A program made the translations under genes and the position numbers. This document shows, in pieces, positions 9,244 to 17,700 of a stretch of 64,000 nt of DNA; position 1 is the first letter of the stretch; each line of letters opens with the position of its first letter. This DNA comes from Bog-366 sp963722555 (GTDB lineage Bacteria > Acidobacteriota > Terriglobia > UBA7540). The stretch lies in contig CAVRNQ010000007.1 of NCBI GenBank assembly GCA_963722555.1, positions 558,001-622,000 of the forward strand, read 5' to 3'. The notes under the pieces are model-generated. The model saw nothing but the letters and a program-made list of their open reading frames with translations, had not been told where the DNA came from and did no database searches.

Positions 9244-10095
9244 ATGCCACCCTGCGGGATGCGCAAAAAGGAACTTGACGCACTCCCTGCTCGCTTGGCT
9301 GCCATTCCGGCGGGGGAGACCCGCGTGATCTTGGCCACCGGCCGTTATGTGGGCGAAGGTTTCGATGACGCCCGGCTCGATACCTTATTTCTGACGCTGC
9401 CCATTTCGTGGCACGGGACCATCGCGCAATACGTGGGTAGGCTGCATCGCCTGTACGACGGCAAGCGCGAAGTGCGCGTCTACGACTACGCCGATCTCAA
9501 CGTGCCGATGCTGGCACGGATGTTCGATCGCCGTTGTCGCGGCTATGAGGCGATTGGCTACAGGATGCAGCTTCCGGGCAGCGCCGTGCCCGGCTGGCCT
9601 GCGGACGTGCCGCTTCCCATCGATCCCGAGTGGAAGAGCCAATACGCCGCCAGCGTGCGCCGCTTAGTGCGCGATGGTGTAGACTCTCCCCTGGCAAACC
9701 TGTTTGTCGGCGTTGCCGTACTGGCGTCTCCGAATGCCGAGGGCGCCAATCGAGCGCGAAGCGCCAGCGAGGCATTTCTATATCGCCGACTCGAAACTTT
9801 GGCAGCAACAACCGGGAAGTTTCGTTTGAATGTGGAGTTGCCGATTCCGTTCGATGGCTGGGGCCGCATGGAAGTTGATCTGCTTTGCGCGCTTTCGCGA
9901 ATCGCCATCGAATTGGACGGCGGCCAACATTTTGGCGATGCCGACGCCTACCGGCGAGACCGTCGCAAGGATGCGTTGCTTCAGGAGAACGGTTATCTGG
10001 TCCTCCGGTTCCTTGCCGAGGACGTCGGCAAGTATCTCGATCAAGTTCTGGATGCGATCTTGCGGGCCTTATCACATCAAGATGCCAGAATGTGA
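9244..10095 (+). pseudogene. 3' fragment of TOTE-type conflict protein (SF2 helicase C-lobe + DUF559 nuclease)
   Basis: The 283 codons begin inside a superfamily 2 helicase C-terminal lobe: VILATGRYVGEGFDDARLD (motif V region) and TIAQYVGRLHRLYDGKREVR (motif VI, QxxGRxxR). The chain then runs to a DUF559/Vsr-like nuclease domain near the C-terminus (RMEVDLLC, AIELDGGQHFGDADAYRRD, RRKDALLQENGYLVLRF). The whole helicase N-lobe with Walker A and B is missing. Together with 6973-7449 it represents the two ends of one TOTE-type gene. The ATG at 9244 lies just before the homologous region, so translation as a stand-alone protein is possible but functionally doubtful. Confidence 0.8.
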
Positions 10096-10125
10096 ACAAT
10101 AGGTATCGAGGATAGGACCAGACGT

Positions 10126-11325
10126 GTGACCGGCGTTCCCGATGTACTCGACGCAGAGGAGCGGCTGGCTAGCATAATCGCGGATTCGATTCGGCCGCGC
10201 CTGGTTCCCGATATCGAGATCGTGCCTTGGCGAAAGACTCAGGTGTTGGTAGTGCAAGTTTACCCAAGTGCGACGCGCCCCCACTACCTTGAGCGTCTTG
10301 GGCCGGAAGCGGGCGTCTTCGTTCGCTTGGGATCCACAAATCGGCGCGCCGACATGGCGCAAATTGCTGAAATGCGTCGGTTTGGCCAATTCGAATCGTT
10401 TGACGAGCAGCCCATCCCGGATTTGAACTCGGAAGCGCTCGACTTCCGAGCTGCTTCCGAGCTGTTTGCACCTGTCAGGAAACTGGCGCCGACTGCATTT
10501 CGCAATCTGCGAGTCACTACCGAACACCACGGACGCGAGGTTCCGACCGTCGGCGGATTTCTCCTTTTCGCTAGGAACCGATTTGACCGCTTCCCTGATG
10601 CGTGGTTGCAGGCTGGTCGCTTCGCCGGGAAAGACCGGGTGAGGATCTTGGACTCCAGCGAAATCCGGAGCTACCTGCCACAAGCGGCCGATCAGGCAAT
10701 CGCGTTCGTTCAGAAGCATCTGGGCCGCGAAGCAATAATCACGGGGGCGCACCGTGTTGATCGGTGGACGGTTCCGATGGTTGCCCTTCGCGAAGCAATC
10801 ATCAATGCCATCGTACACGCCAACTACGCAGAGAAAGGCGCTCCCATCCGCGTGGCCGTATTTGATGACCGCATCGAAGTGGAAAATCCCGGCATCCTGC
10901 CTTTCGGCCTTACCATTGACGACATACGTAAGGGCGTATCGAGGCTGCGAAACCGAGTGATCGGCCGTGTCTTCCATGAACTGGGCCTCATTGAGCAATG
11001 GGGAAGTGGAATTCAGCGCATGACGGCGGCTTGCGAGGATGCGGGGTTGCCCATTCCGGTTCTTGAGGAAATTGGGACCCATTTCCGGGTAATACTATCA
11101 GCAACGCAGACCGGGCCGATCCGCATTAATGAGGTGGATCAACTAATCCTACACCTCCTCGAAGATGGACTTGGCCGCTCAACAGCGGAGATCGCAGAGA
11201 CCATTTCTCTGTCTCCGCGCGCTACACGGACGCGTTTGGCCCATTTGGTCAGACGTGGGCTTTTAATCGACGTCGGTAGCGGACCGCAGGACCCCCGGCG
11301 GCAGTACTTTCGAGTCCAGAAATAA
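10126..11325 (+). CDS. AlbA/Schlafen-type ATPase with winged helix, N-terminally truncated
   Basis: A 399-residue product starting at a GTG. It corresponds to the family with AlbA_2 (Schlafen-like DNA-binding) domain, RecG-like GHKL-type ATPase (HATPase_c_4) and C-terminal helix-turn-helix. Visible parts: the end of AlbA_2 (VFVRLGSTNRRAD, ~residues 63-76), the N box REAIINAIVHANY (~220-232), DDRIEVENPGILPFG (~245-259), VFHELGLIEQWGSGIQRM, and a winged helix (STAEIAETISLSPRATRTRL, then LVRRGLL) at ~350-380. The N-terminal half of AlbA_2 is absent and the frame begins 30 bp after the TOTE 3' fragment, so a deletion junction lies here. Such proteins are often regulators or components of defence and mobile-element loci. 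Function of the truncated form is doubtful. Confidence 0.8.
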   Translation: MTGVPDVLDAEERLASIIADSIRPRLVPDIEIVPWRKTQVLVVQVYPSATRPHYLERLGPEAGVFVRLGSTNRRADMAQIAEMRRFGQFESFDEQPIPDLNSEALDFRAASELFAPVRKLAPTAFRNLRVTTEHHGREVPTVGGFLLFARNRFDRFPDAWLQAGRFAGKDRVRILDSSEIRSYLPQAADQAIAFVQKHLGREAIITGAHRVDRWTVPMVALREAIINAIVHANYAEKGAPIRVAVFDDRIEVENPGILPFGLTIDDIRKGVSRLRNRVIGRVFHELGLIEQWGSGIQRMTAACEDAGLPIPVLEEIGTHFRVILSATQTGPIRINEVDQLILHLLEDGLGRSTAEIAETISLSPRATRTRLAHLVRRGLLIDVGSGPQDPRRQYFRVQK

Positions 11326-11534
11326 GTTGACGTCCTAAATGAAGATCACTCGCTGTTAACCGCAAGATACACCGCCCCCCTAACGAAACTCATAAAAAAT
11401 TCGACCATCAACGCCCTTTGCCCGAGTCTGTCAGGGTTTCGATGGTTGCCCCTACTCCGCCGGCTTCCAAAAAGTGATTGAGTTCTGGCGCCCAACATGA
11501 TCCCTCTGACACCCTGCATTGGGAGGGCTCAAAT

Positions 11535-12754
11535 ATGCGCCAATGTTACCAACGTGGTTGTCTCAGGCGAACGCATCGCAAGTCAGGACCGGATTGTTGG
11601 GAGTTTCTCTGGCGCGAAAACGACGTAACCGGAAAGCGCGTCTGGCGAAACAAGGTGATCGGAACGGTCACCCAGTTTCCAACGGAAGATTCAGCCCGGG
11701 CAGAAGTGAATGGGTTACGAATCTACATTAACCAAAACCGTGGTCGCCAACGAGAACAAAGGGTTCAGGTAGCGGATTTGGTGGATCACTATATTAAGAC
11801 GGAGCTTTCGGACAATGCTGATTGGTACTCTCCCGCGACGCGAGTTGTTTACCAGCAATTTCTCAAAAGATGGATTCGGCCGGCATGGGCTCAAGTCGAT
11901 ATTCGGAATGTTCGGACGGTGGCCGTTGAACGTTGGCTGAGAGGGCTACGACGTGCCGATACTAACCCAATGGCCAACGCTACCAAGGCGAAAATCCGCA
12001 ACCTCATGAGTGTCTTGTTCAACCATGCGATCCGTTACGAATGGGTTGAACAGGGGAAGAACCCCATTACCCTTGTCCGCCAGAGCGCAAAGCGCATACG
12101 AATTCCCGAAGTGCTGGAACCCCGTGAGATCCAGAACCTCTTGTTGCAACTGAATTCATGCTTCCGCCTGATGGTGATCCTGGACGTGACCACGGGGCTT
12201 CGTCGCAGCGAACTGTTTGCTCTGAAATGGGGCGACGTTGATTTCGCCGGCTTGCGGCTTGCCATCCTACGCTCGATTTATTTACGGCACATTGGCAATT
12301 GCAAGACGGAGGCATCGCGCAAGCCGGTCCCCTTGGAGGAGCGGGTAGCGGCTGATCTCTGGTTGTGGAAAGAGACAAGTCCGTATCGGCAAGCTGATGA
12401 CTGGGTTTTCGCGAGCCCTCATAATCAAGGGAAATACCCGTTCTGGCCAGATGCCGTACTGCAAAAGGTTATTCGCCCCGCGGCCTTGCGGGCCGGAATC
12501 AACAAGAGAATTGGATGGCATACCTTTCGCCACACCTTCTCGACGCTGCTCATTGCCAATGGGGAAAATGTGTGAAGGTCGTTCAAGAACTGATGCGTCA
12601 CGCCAGCAGTCGTTGCACACTTGAGGTCTACTCGCAGGCGGAGATCAAAGCGAAGCGGCAAGCACAGCAACGGTTAGTCCAGATGATTCTCGCGGACGAG
12701 GCTGATAAGTTGGCCCCCGTGATTCAGTGCAACTCACATGGCGAGATGCATTGA
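11535..12754 (+). pseudogene. tyrosine recombinase (integrase 2), frameshifted
   Basis: Close relative of integrase 1 (shared blocks: TKAKIRNLMSVLFNHAIRYE, TGLRRSE, NCKTEASRKPVP, FASPH.QG). Here box II is canonical (HTFRHT, H329 and R332). After NGENV the frame hits TGA at 12573-12575. The expected continuation KVVQELMRHASSRCTLEVYS, with the last His and the nucleophile Tyr, is present two bases out of frame and runs to 12754. The cause is an extra GT in aatgtgtgaag at ~12569-12574, compared with aatgtgaag in integrase 1. The ATG at 11535 with gggagg upstream matches the start of integrase 1. Att site 2 follows 127 bp downstream. Confidence 0.9.
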
Positions 12755-12880
12755 ACGCGATCACCGACGGGTGGGTCGTTGTGGTCAGGGTGGGTTAGTG
12801 AATACAAGAACTTAGGCTCTTATTGGAGCAATGTGGAGCAACGCGAAAGGCAAGCGAGATTGCTAAATTATTGAAATCAA

Positions 12881-12925
12881 TGGTAGGCCCGTGGGGACTC
12901 GAACCCCAGACCTCTACCGTGTCAA
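12881..12925 (-). repeat. att site 2: 3' half of tRNA-Val(GAC)
   Basis: Identical to the 45-mer at 6478-6522 (tRNA positions 32-76 including CCA). The start-to-start distance is 6403 bp, which defines one island unit: cargo, integrase 2, att. The sequence to the right again lacks the tRNA 5' half and instead shares the element-specific tail seen after att site 1. Confidence 0.9.
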
Positions 12926-13246
12926 CAACTTACAGGCGCTCACAGGGGCCGCTAAGTGCTTGTAATTTCGTTCAGCATCGGGTTGGCCTTCGTGCTGGCG
13001 CCCAACCGCAGCCGCCCGGATCAGCCTGGATCTGTCGAATCCCACGAGTCTAACTTTCGTCGCGAGGTTTTGATAAGTCTCTTCATTTAAGTTGGGTTGA
13101 CGACTGAGGATCCAAGGTATTTCTGGCGCGGTTCCCCCACCATGGCAAATTCATAATTTGGACGAAGTTCCAGGATCCACTAACCCATGAAAAAGGCCAA
13201 AGGAAGGAGACTTTCAACTTTGCGTTGGGCGCTACACACGGCAGAG
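12926..13246. other. spacer right of the island
   Basis: The first ~65 bases repeat the tail found after att site 1. The rest contains no gene I can support. Confidence 0.5.
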
Positions 13247-13858
13247 TCACACGACGGTCGGGGAATGATTACTGCTGAGATTCTCAACAAGAAAATCTTC
13301 CAGTTGTTGCGCAACCTCTTCCCTGCATTTCGCTTTCGCCACATGCCTACGAATTATCTTTCGCAATTCGGACTCCGCGACAGGGAAGGCCCTGGCGGAA
13401 CAATCGGCCAAAACAGAAATGCTTACGTACTGTGCCGCAGGGGTGGCCAGGTCTCCGGCCAGTTTCCCAGTTCCCGACGCGAACGCAACGACCGGGGCAA
13501 GCTGCAACCAGCCGAAACTCCATCTGGATTCTTGGCGATTGCAGACCCTGTCCACCATCCGGTCGAATCTACTTCGGAGGCTCTCAAAGAGACTCAACTC
13601 ATCCTTGTGTCTTTCCTGAATGAATCGGCGTGCGAGTTGCCATGCCAACGCTCTGAGAGGGAGAGTGGCATCCTGCTCCAGTTGCATGCACTCAAATCTG
13701 CACAAGCCGCAAATGCCCACATGATCCTCGATCTTCCTCCATTCTTCATGATGGACAAGGCCAAGTCTGTACTTCTGCAAGCTCTCGGCGCTCACGCACT
13801 CTTGTTCGAGCCCTGCATAGAATTCTGATAGTAACTTGTCCAAATCACCCTCGGCCAT
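13247..13858 (-). CDS. putative anti-sigma factor with zinc-binding HxxxCxxC
   Basis: A 203-residue protein whose only clear motif is HVGICGLC (H46-x3-C50-x2-C53) in a short N-terminal domain, the layout of zinc-binding anti-sigma domains. A weakly hydrophobic segment (QLAPVVAFASGTGKLAGDLA, ~118-137) might be a membrane anchor, but it is poor. It lies directly downstream of, and in the same direction as, a sigma region-4-like fragment (13911-14204), a common sigma/anti-sigma order. I infer that it regulated that sigma factor. The opposite-strand frame over the same bases (13187-13828) has no family signature and I treat it as a shadow. Confidence 0.5.
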   Translation of the reverse strand: MAEGDLDKLLSEFYAGLEQECVSAESLQKYRLGLVHHEEWRKIEDHVGICGLCRFECMQLEQDATLPLRALAWQLARRFIQERHKDELSLFESLRSRFDRMVDRVCNRQESRWSFGWLQLAPVVAFASGTGKLAGDLATPAAQYVSISVLADCSARAFPVAESELRKIIRRHVAKAKCREEVAQQLEDFLVENLSSNHSPTVV

Positions 13859-13910
13859 CGAGCCCTCCGCTTTCCGGTTACGGATCCCGTCAACCCAGCC
13901 TCATGCGTGC

Positions 13911-14204
13911 CTAGGCGCGTACAACCAATATTCCTTTCTTCTCGAGGCATTTGCTTAGATCGAGTTTAGCGCGCGAGGCGAGGTCCTCGACCTTCTTGCC
14001 GCCAACGAGTTCAGGGATTGTTTTTCGGCTCCTCTTTTGGTAATTGACCAGATGCAGGCAAATACGCCGTTCTTGAGAGAGGGACCGCAAGCATTCCCTC
14101 AATGCTCTGCATACCTCGGAGAGAACAACAAAAGCAAGAAACTGCCCTGGAACTCGCTTTATGATTGGTACAGAAAACGGGGGCAGGTCAGTCGATGCCG
14201 ACAC
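13911..14204 (-). pseudogene. ECF-type sigma factor remnant (region 4 only)
   Basis: The 97 codons read like sigma region 4: CRALRECLRSLSQERR, then an altered middle, then VEDLASRAKLDLSKCLEKKG, resembling the helix-turn-helix that contacts the -35 element. Regions 1-2 are missing. The frame opens with a GTG and a stop lies just upstream (14232-14234), inside the unrelated plus-strand gene that starts at 14161. The simplest reading is that incoming DNA carrying the 14161-15679 genes removed the 5' part of the sigma gene. The assignment rests on pattern only. Confidence 0.45.
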
Positions 14205-14661
14205 GGATCTGGAGGTCGTAAACCTACTCGCTCAGATCGTGTTCGAAACAGCGCGTGCAGAAGTGTACCGGCATCGAGTTTCAATGTGTTTGAAACGGAT
14301 TGAATCGGCCGAGAGCCTTCTGGATGAACCGATTTTCCTGAAGGCAGGTAAGAAGACCGAGTACTTCTTTTACGCCAAGAACTTAACAGTTGTCTCTGGC
14401 AATCTCATCCCTTTCGAATGCAATCGGCTAATCCATATGAGTAGGGAAGAGCTCGAAAGCAATGTAACACACCAACAGGGAATAGATTTTGTTAGCGATG
14501 TGGCACGATTTCTGTGTGCCAGCGAGTCTGCACATGAACTCGTTGAAGACCTTCTTACAACTCGGGATTGGGAGGTACTGCACTTCCACAGAGAGAATCC
14601 CGAAAAATGCATTCGGACTATTGCCGAATATCGGCTAAGCAAACTGAACCAAAGCGAGTAA
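14161..14661 (+). CDS. hypothetical protein upstream of RNA ligase
   Basis: A 166-residue protein I do not recognise. It looks soluble and mostly helical (EVVNLLAQIVFETARAEVYR, ESAHELVEDLLTTRDWEVLH), with no signal peptide or membrane segment. Codon use is visibly more A+T-rich than in the neighbouring carbohydrate genes and similar to the RNA ligase 325 bp downstream on the same strand, suggesting they arrived together. The gene overlaps the start of the sigma remnant on the other strand. Confidence 0.5.
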   Translation: MIGTENGGRSVDADTDLEVVNLLAQIVFETARAEVYRHRVSMCLKRIESAESLLDEPIFLKAGKKTEYFFYAKNLTVVSGNLIPFECNRLIHMSREELESNVTHQQGIDFVSDVARFLCASESAHELVEDLLTTRDWEVLHFHRENPEKCIRTIAEYRLSKLNQSE

Positions 14662-14693
14662 TGAGGTGACGCACAGAGATCCGGGGAATCAAA

Positions 14694-14953
14694 TGTCCGA
14701 AGAGGAAAGCTCGTTAGCACGCACCAGTTCCCGCGCAGAATGTGAAAGGCAGGCCCTAGATTTCATTTTCGCCGTGCTTACGACATTCCCTGGTTCTCTC
14801 CCGTACCTTCCATGGTTATCTACTCCTAATACGGTCGCCTGTTTTCGATTACTTGTTGCTCTTGGTATGCTCTTCTTTGTTCGACCATGTAGATTACGTC
14901 GGATCCATCATCGTTCGGTTCGGTGCCCCACTTCCTCTGCCTTGGTGAGATGA
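14694..14953 (+). other. short open frame between unknown gene and RNA ligase
   Basis: A possible small or broken gene of 86 codons (starts MSEEESSLART, then CERQALDFIFAVLTTFPGSL). The first ~40 residues look protein-like; the end is Arg-rich and unconvincing. It may be a truncated reading frame in the same transferred segment. Confidence 0.25.
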
Positions 14954-14986
14954 GGGAAATCTACAACGCAAATAGGGTCAATCAAC

Positions 14987-15679
14987 GTGACCTCAGCTTT
15001 TTTCAAATTTCCGCGGACACCACACCTGGCATGGCTGGGCGAAGCAAATCCCAGAGATGACAAGGTGCTCGACCCTCATGAGACCGAGGCGTTCCTACGT
15101 ACACAACTTGTTGTAGAAGAAAAGGTCGATGGGGCAAACATCGGCATAGCATTTGACGCATCCGGGTCGCCGATCGTGTGGAACAGAGGAACGTTGCTGA
15201 AAGCCCGAGCACATCCTCAGTTTGAACCGCTTTGGCACTGGCTAACTACGCATCAAAAGAAGCTAGCGGCTTCCTTGGGGGAGCGACTAATTCTCTTCGG
15301 TGAATGGTGCTTCGCCGTCCACTCCGTTCGCTATGATCGCTTGCCGGACTGGTTCCTCGCTTTCGATGTTTATGAAAATGCAGCTGGGAGATTCTGGGAC
15401 ATGGGGCGTCGGAATGCTCTTATTCAGTCACTCGGCCTATTTTCGGTGCCTGCGCTCGGGTCCGGAAAATACTACTTATCACAACTTAAGTCACTTCTGA
15501 GTAGCACACAATCTCAATTTGCCAATGCACAGATTGAAGGCCTCTACCCCAGGTCCGAGATGGACGGGTGGCTTTTGAAAAGGGCCAAACTCGTCCATCC
15601 TGAATTCGAGCAATCGATCGATAAACATTGGACCTCGCATCCTTTAATTCGAAATGCCGTGTCCGCGGTGAAGTGTTAG
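14987..15679 (+). CDS. ATP-dependent RNA ligase family protein
   Basis: A 230-residue nucleotidyltransferase with the RNA ligase motifs in order: motif I EEKVDGANIG (Lys46 is the AMP-accepting lysine), motif III LFGEWCFA (~103-110), motif IV EGLYPRSE (~184-191) and motif V WLLKRAKLV (K198, K201). It should seal 3'-OH/5'-phosphate RNA ends through an adenylated enzyme. The length equals a minimal Rnl2-like catalytic domain with no kinase or phosphatase partner visible. The start codon at 14987 is tentative (GTG). Such stand-alone ligases often travel with elements that repair or exploit RNA breaks, but its role here is unknown. Confidence 0.85.
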   Translation: MTSAFFKFPRTPHLAWLGEANPRDDKVLDPHETEAFLRTQLVVEEKVDGANIGIAFDASGSPIVWNRGTLLKARAHPQFEPLWHWLTTHQKKLAASLGERLILFGEWCFAVHSVRYDRLPDWFLAFDVYENAAGRFWDMGRRNALIQSLGLFSVPALGSGKYYLSQLKSLLSSTQSQFANAQIEGLYPRSEMDGWLLKRAKLVHPEFEQSIDKHWTSHPLIRNAVSAVKC

Positions 15680-16773
15680 ATCTGGCGATATGCCTGCATT
15701 GGAGGCTCTATTCCAACAGCTTCATTTCTTGCGGACCGCATTCATTGGAGATTGTTTGAAAGCGCTGGTCAGAGATTGTCCGAGAAACATCAGCTGGTGT
15801 CTATCGATGAACCCGCGACAGCAATCCCAAGTTCTGGGCGAGCGACGGCGCATCCGGACAGAACCTCGTGGGGAAACACTCTGGATCAACTGCATCACGG
15901 CGCTGGCCATCCGTGGGGAATAATTCTTCCGTTGGGAGGAATATCCACCCATTTTGTCGGAGAAAGCAAAGGCCTCTGAGTGCGTGAATGAACACACAGA
16001 ACTAGGTGGGATCGCCACCGGCGATGCAGTTAACCATGTGCTTCCTGATGCTTCGCCTAAAGAAGGTGGTGGTCAATTGACTGTAGCCATTTGACCACCT
16101 GAAATTCCACTTTCACCATTTTCTTGAGATCTCTTGTCCCCGCTAAATCAGCAACATGCAGCGACAGCCTAAGGCGGCGGATTTTAACCTTTCGGACCAG
16201 TGCCCAAATGCGGCAAATAGACTGGGGGCACCTCGCCGGATACGTGCGGGCGTGCTCGTGGCGTAGCGTCTTCAGCCACAACGGTTCCATGCGCGTTCCC
16301 GGCTGGGCCGCAGGCTTCACGGGTGAGGGATGGTCCGTTGCTAACTGCAAGGTGGCTACTCGTTACTGATGCCAGACCGATAGGAGTCCAGTCCCCTTTC
16401 AAAGCGCAGTCGTCCTGTTTTCCGGGAAGCTTGTTTATCAGGCCCAATCCTGTTTGGGTTGTGCGGAGGCTGCTTTCGCCCTCTACAAAAACAATATCTG
16501 CCGCCTGCAACCATGGCTCAACCCTGCGGTCGAGAGGCCAAAACTGGAACCGCGGCCCGACCCGCTGCGCCTCAATAGGCGAGTACTTTCCGAGTGCCCC
16601 GTCATCTATCCAGAACTTCGGAATGACTTGCGGGTTTGTCGGTAAACAGTAGGCGACTAGGCAGGATCTATTTCCTTGGACGCCGTATCTTGGGAGCCAG
16701 ACTCCGCGCCACTTGTCTGGATAGATGCCACGCGTCCATGTGACCTAAGGTCGATAAACCGACCGCACCCGCG
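15680..16773. other. 1.1 kb gene-free spacer with dispersed repeats
   Basis: No gene supported. It contains a ~76-base repeat (16356-16432; core gatgccagaccga then ttccgggaagctt) that recurs at 37873-37948, and a segment near 16585-16640 (ccgagtgccccgtc) that resembles sequence at ~21990 and ~37808. Confidence 0.6.
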
Positions 16774-17660
16774 CTACTGGTGCATCCTCCAGCCTCCGCC
16801 GACGTACAGGAGTTGTCCTGTCAACCAGTGCGCCTGTTGCGACACCAGCAACACGATCACCTCCGCTACATCCTCCGGCCTGCCGCATCGCCGTAGCGGA
16901 GTTCCCGCGGAATGGATTCCTCTTGCTCCGGCGTTAGCCACCCGGTCTGTATGGGGCCTGGCGCCACGATATTGACCGTGATCCCGTACTTGCCTACTTC
17001 GAGCGCGGCTGAGCGACTATAGGATTCGATTGCGTGCTTGGTAGCGGCGTAGCTGATCGAACTCGGGTGAGCGTGGGCCGCGTCAGTACTGAGGTTTATG
17101 ATTCTGCCCCAAGTGGCGCCGCGTTCCAGGTAGCGCCGGATGTACTCGGACATCATCAGGGCGTAAGAACGCGCATTGACGGCGAAGTGCTCGTCAGCGA
17201 CGGCAGGCGAGAAGAAGTCAACAGCGAAGCCTTGCGCCTTGACCGCGGCTGGATCAAACGTGTCTTTTGCGCAATGTGTGTGGTTATTAACAAGGATGTC
17301 GACGGGGCCAAGAGCTGTCTCGCAAGCGTCGAACACCGTACCGATGTTCGCCGAATCGCCAAGATCGGCTTCCGCGGCGGCGGCCTCCCCACCGCTCTGC
17401 AGAATCTGCTGGAGGAGGCGATCCGCTGATCGCTGCTGTCCTGCCCAGTAGAGCAGCGGGCCTCCGATTCCCGCCTGACTCGCTTTCGAGAGTTCCTCTT
17501 GCCCTCAGGGGCAAGACGGGCGAAAGCAGGTCGCGAACACGCGGGCGCCCTGGGCCGCCAAGGCCCGTGCCGTCGCTGCACCGATGCCGTGGTTCGCGCC
17601 GGTGATCAAGGCGACCTTTCCTTTGAGTCCCGGATCGATCATAGATTCACCTGCATTCAT
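16774..17660 (-). pseudogene. short-chain dehydrogenase/reductase (SDR) with two frameshifts
   Basis: Read across three frames this is a complete SDR. It begins MNAGESMIDPGLKGKVALIT with the NAD(P)-binding GANHGIG motif, then breaks after TCFRPSC at about 17515. It resumes as EELSKASQAG to DILVNN, with catalytic Ser in NLSTDAAHAHPSS and YAATK (Tyr-x3-Lys). It breaks again near 16895 and finishes out of frame as GRPEDVAEVIVLLVSQQAHW then LLYVGGGWRMHQ, stopping at 16774. The middle frame alone (16866-17336) is 156 codons. Two independent frameshifts indicate a dead oxidoreductase gene; the substrate is unknown. Confidence 0.85.
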
Positions 17661-17692
17661 CTTAAGTGCGATATTCAGCGATGAGAAGCCTC

Positions 17693-17700
17693 ATATGTAA
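17693..17700. repeat. target-site duplication, left copy
   Basis: ATATGTAA immediately outside the left terminal repeat of the IS4-like element; the same 8 bases follow the right end at 19122-19129. Confidence 0.9.

Noticed and set aside
12823..13053. Open frame encoding VGPWGLEPQTSTVS and a similar frame at 6488-6682
   Set aside because: The peptide is a translation of the tRNA-Val 3' half; it is a well-known type of spurious protein, so I annotate the att sites instead.
13187..13828. 213-codon plus-strand frame
   Set aside because: It is antisense to the HxxxCxxC anti-sigma-like gene and lacks any domain or ribosome site.
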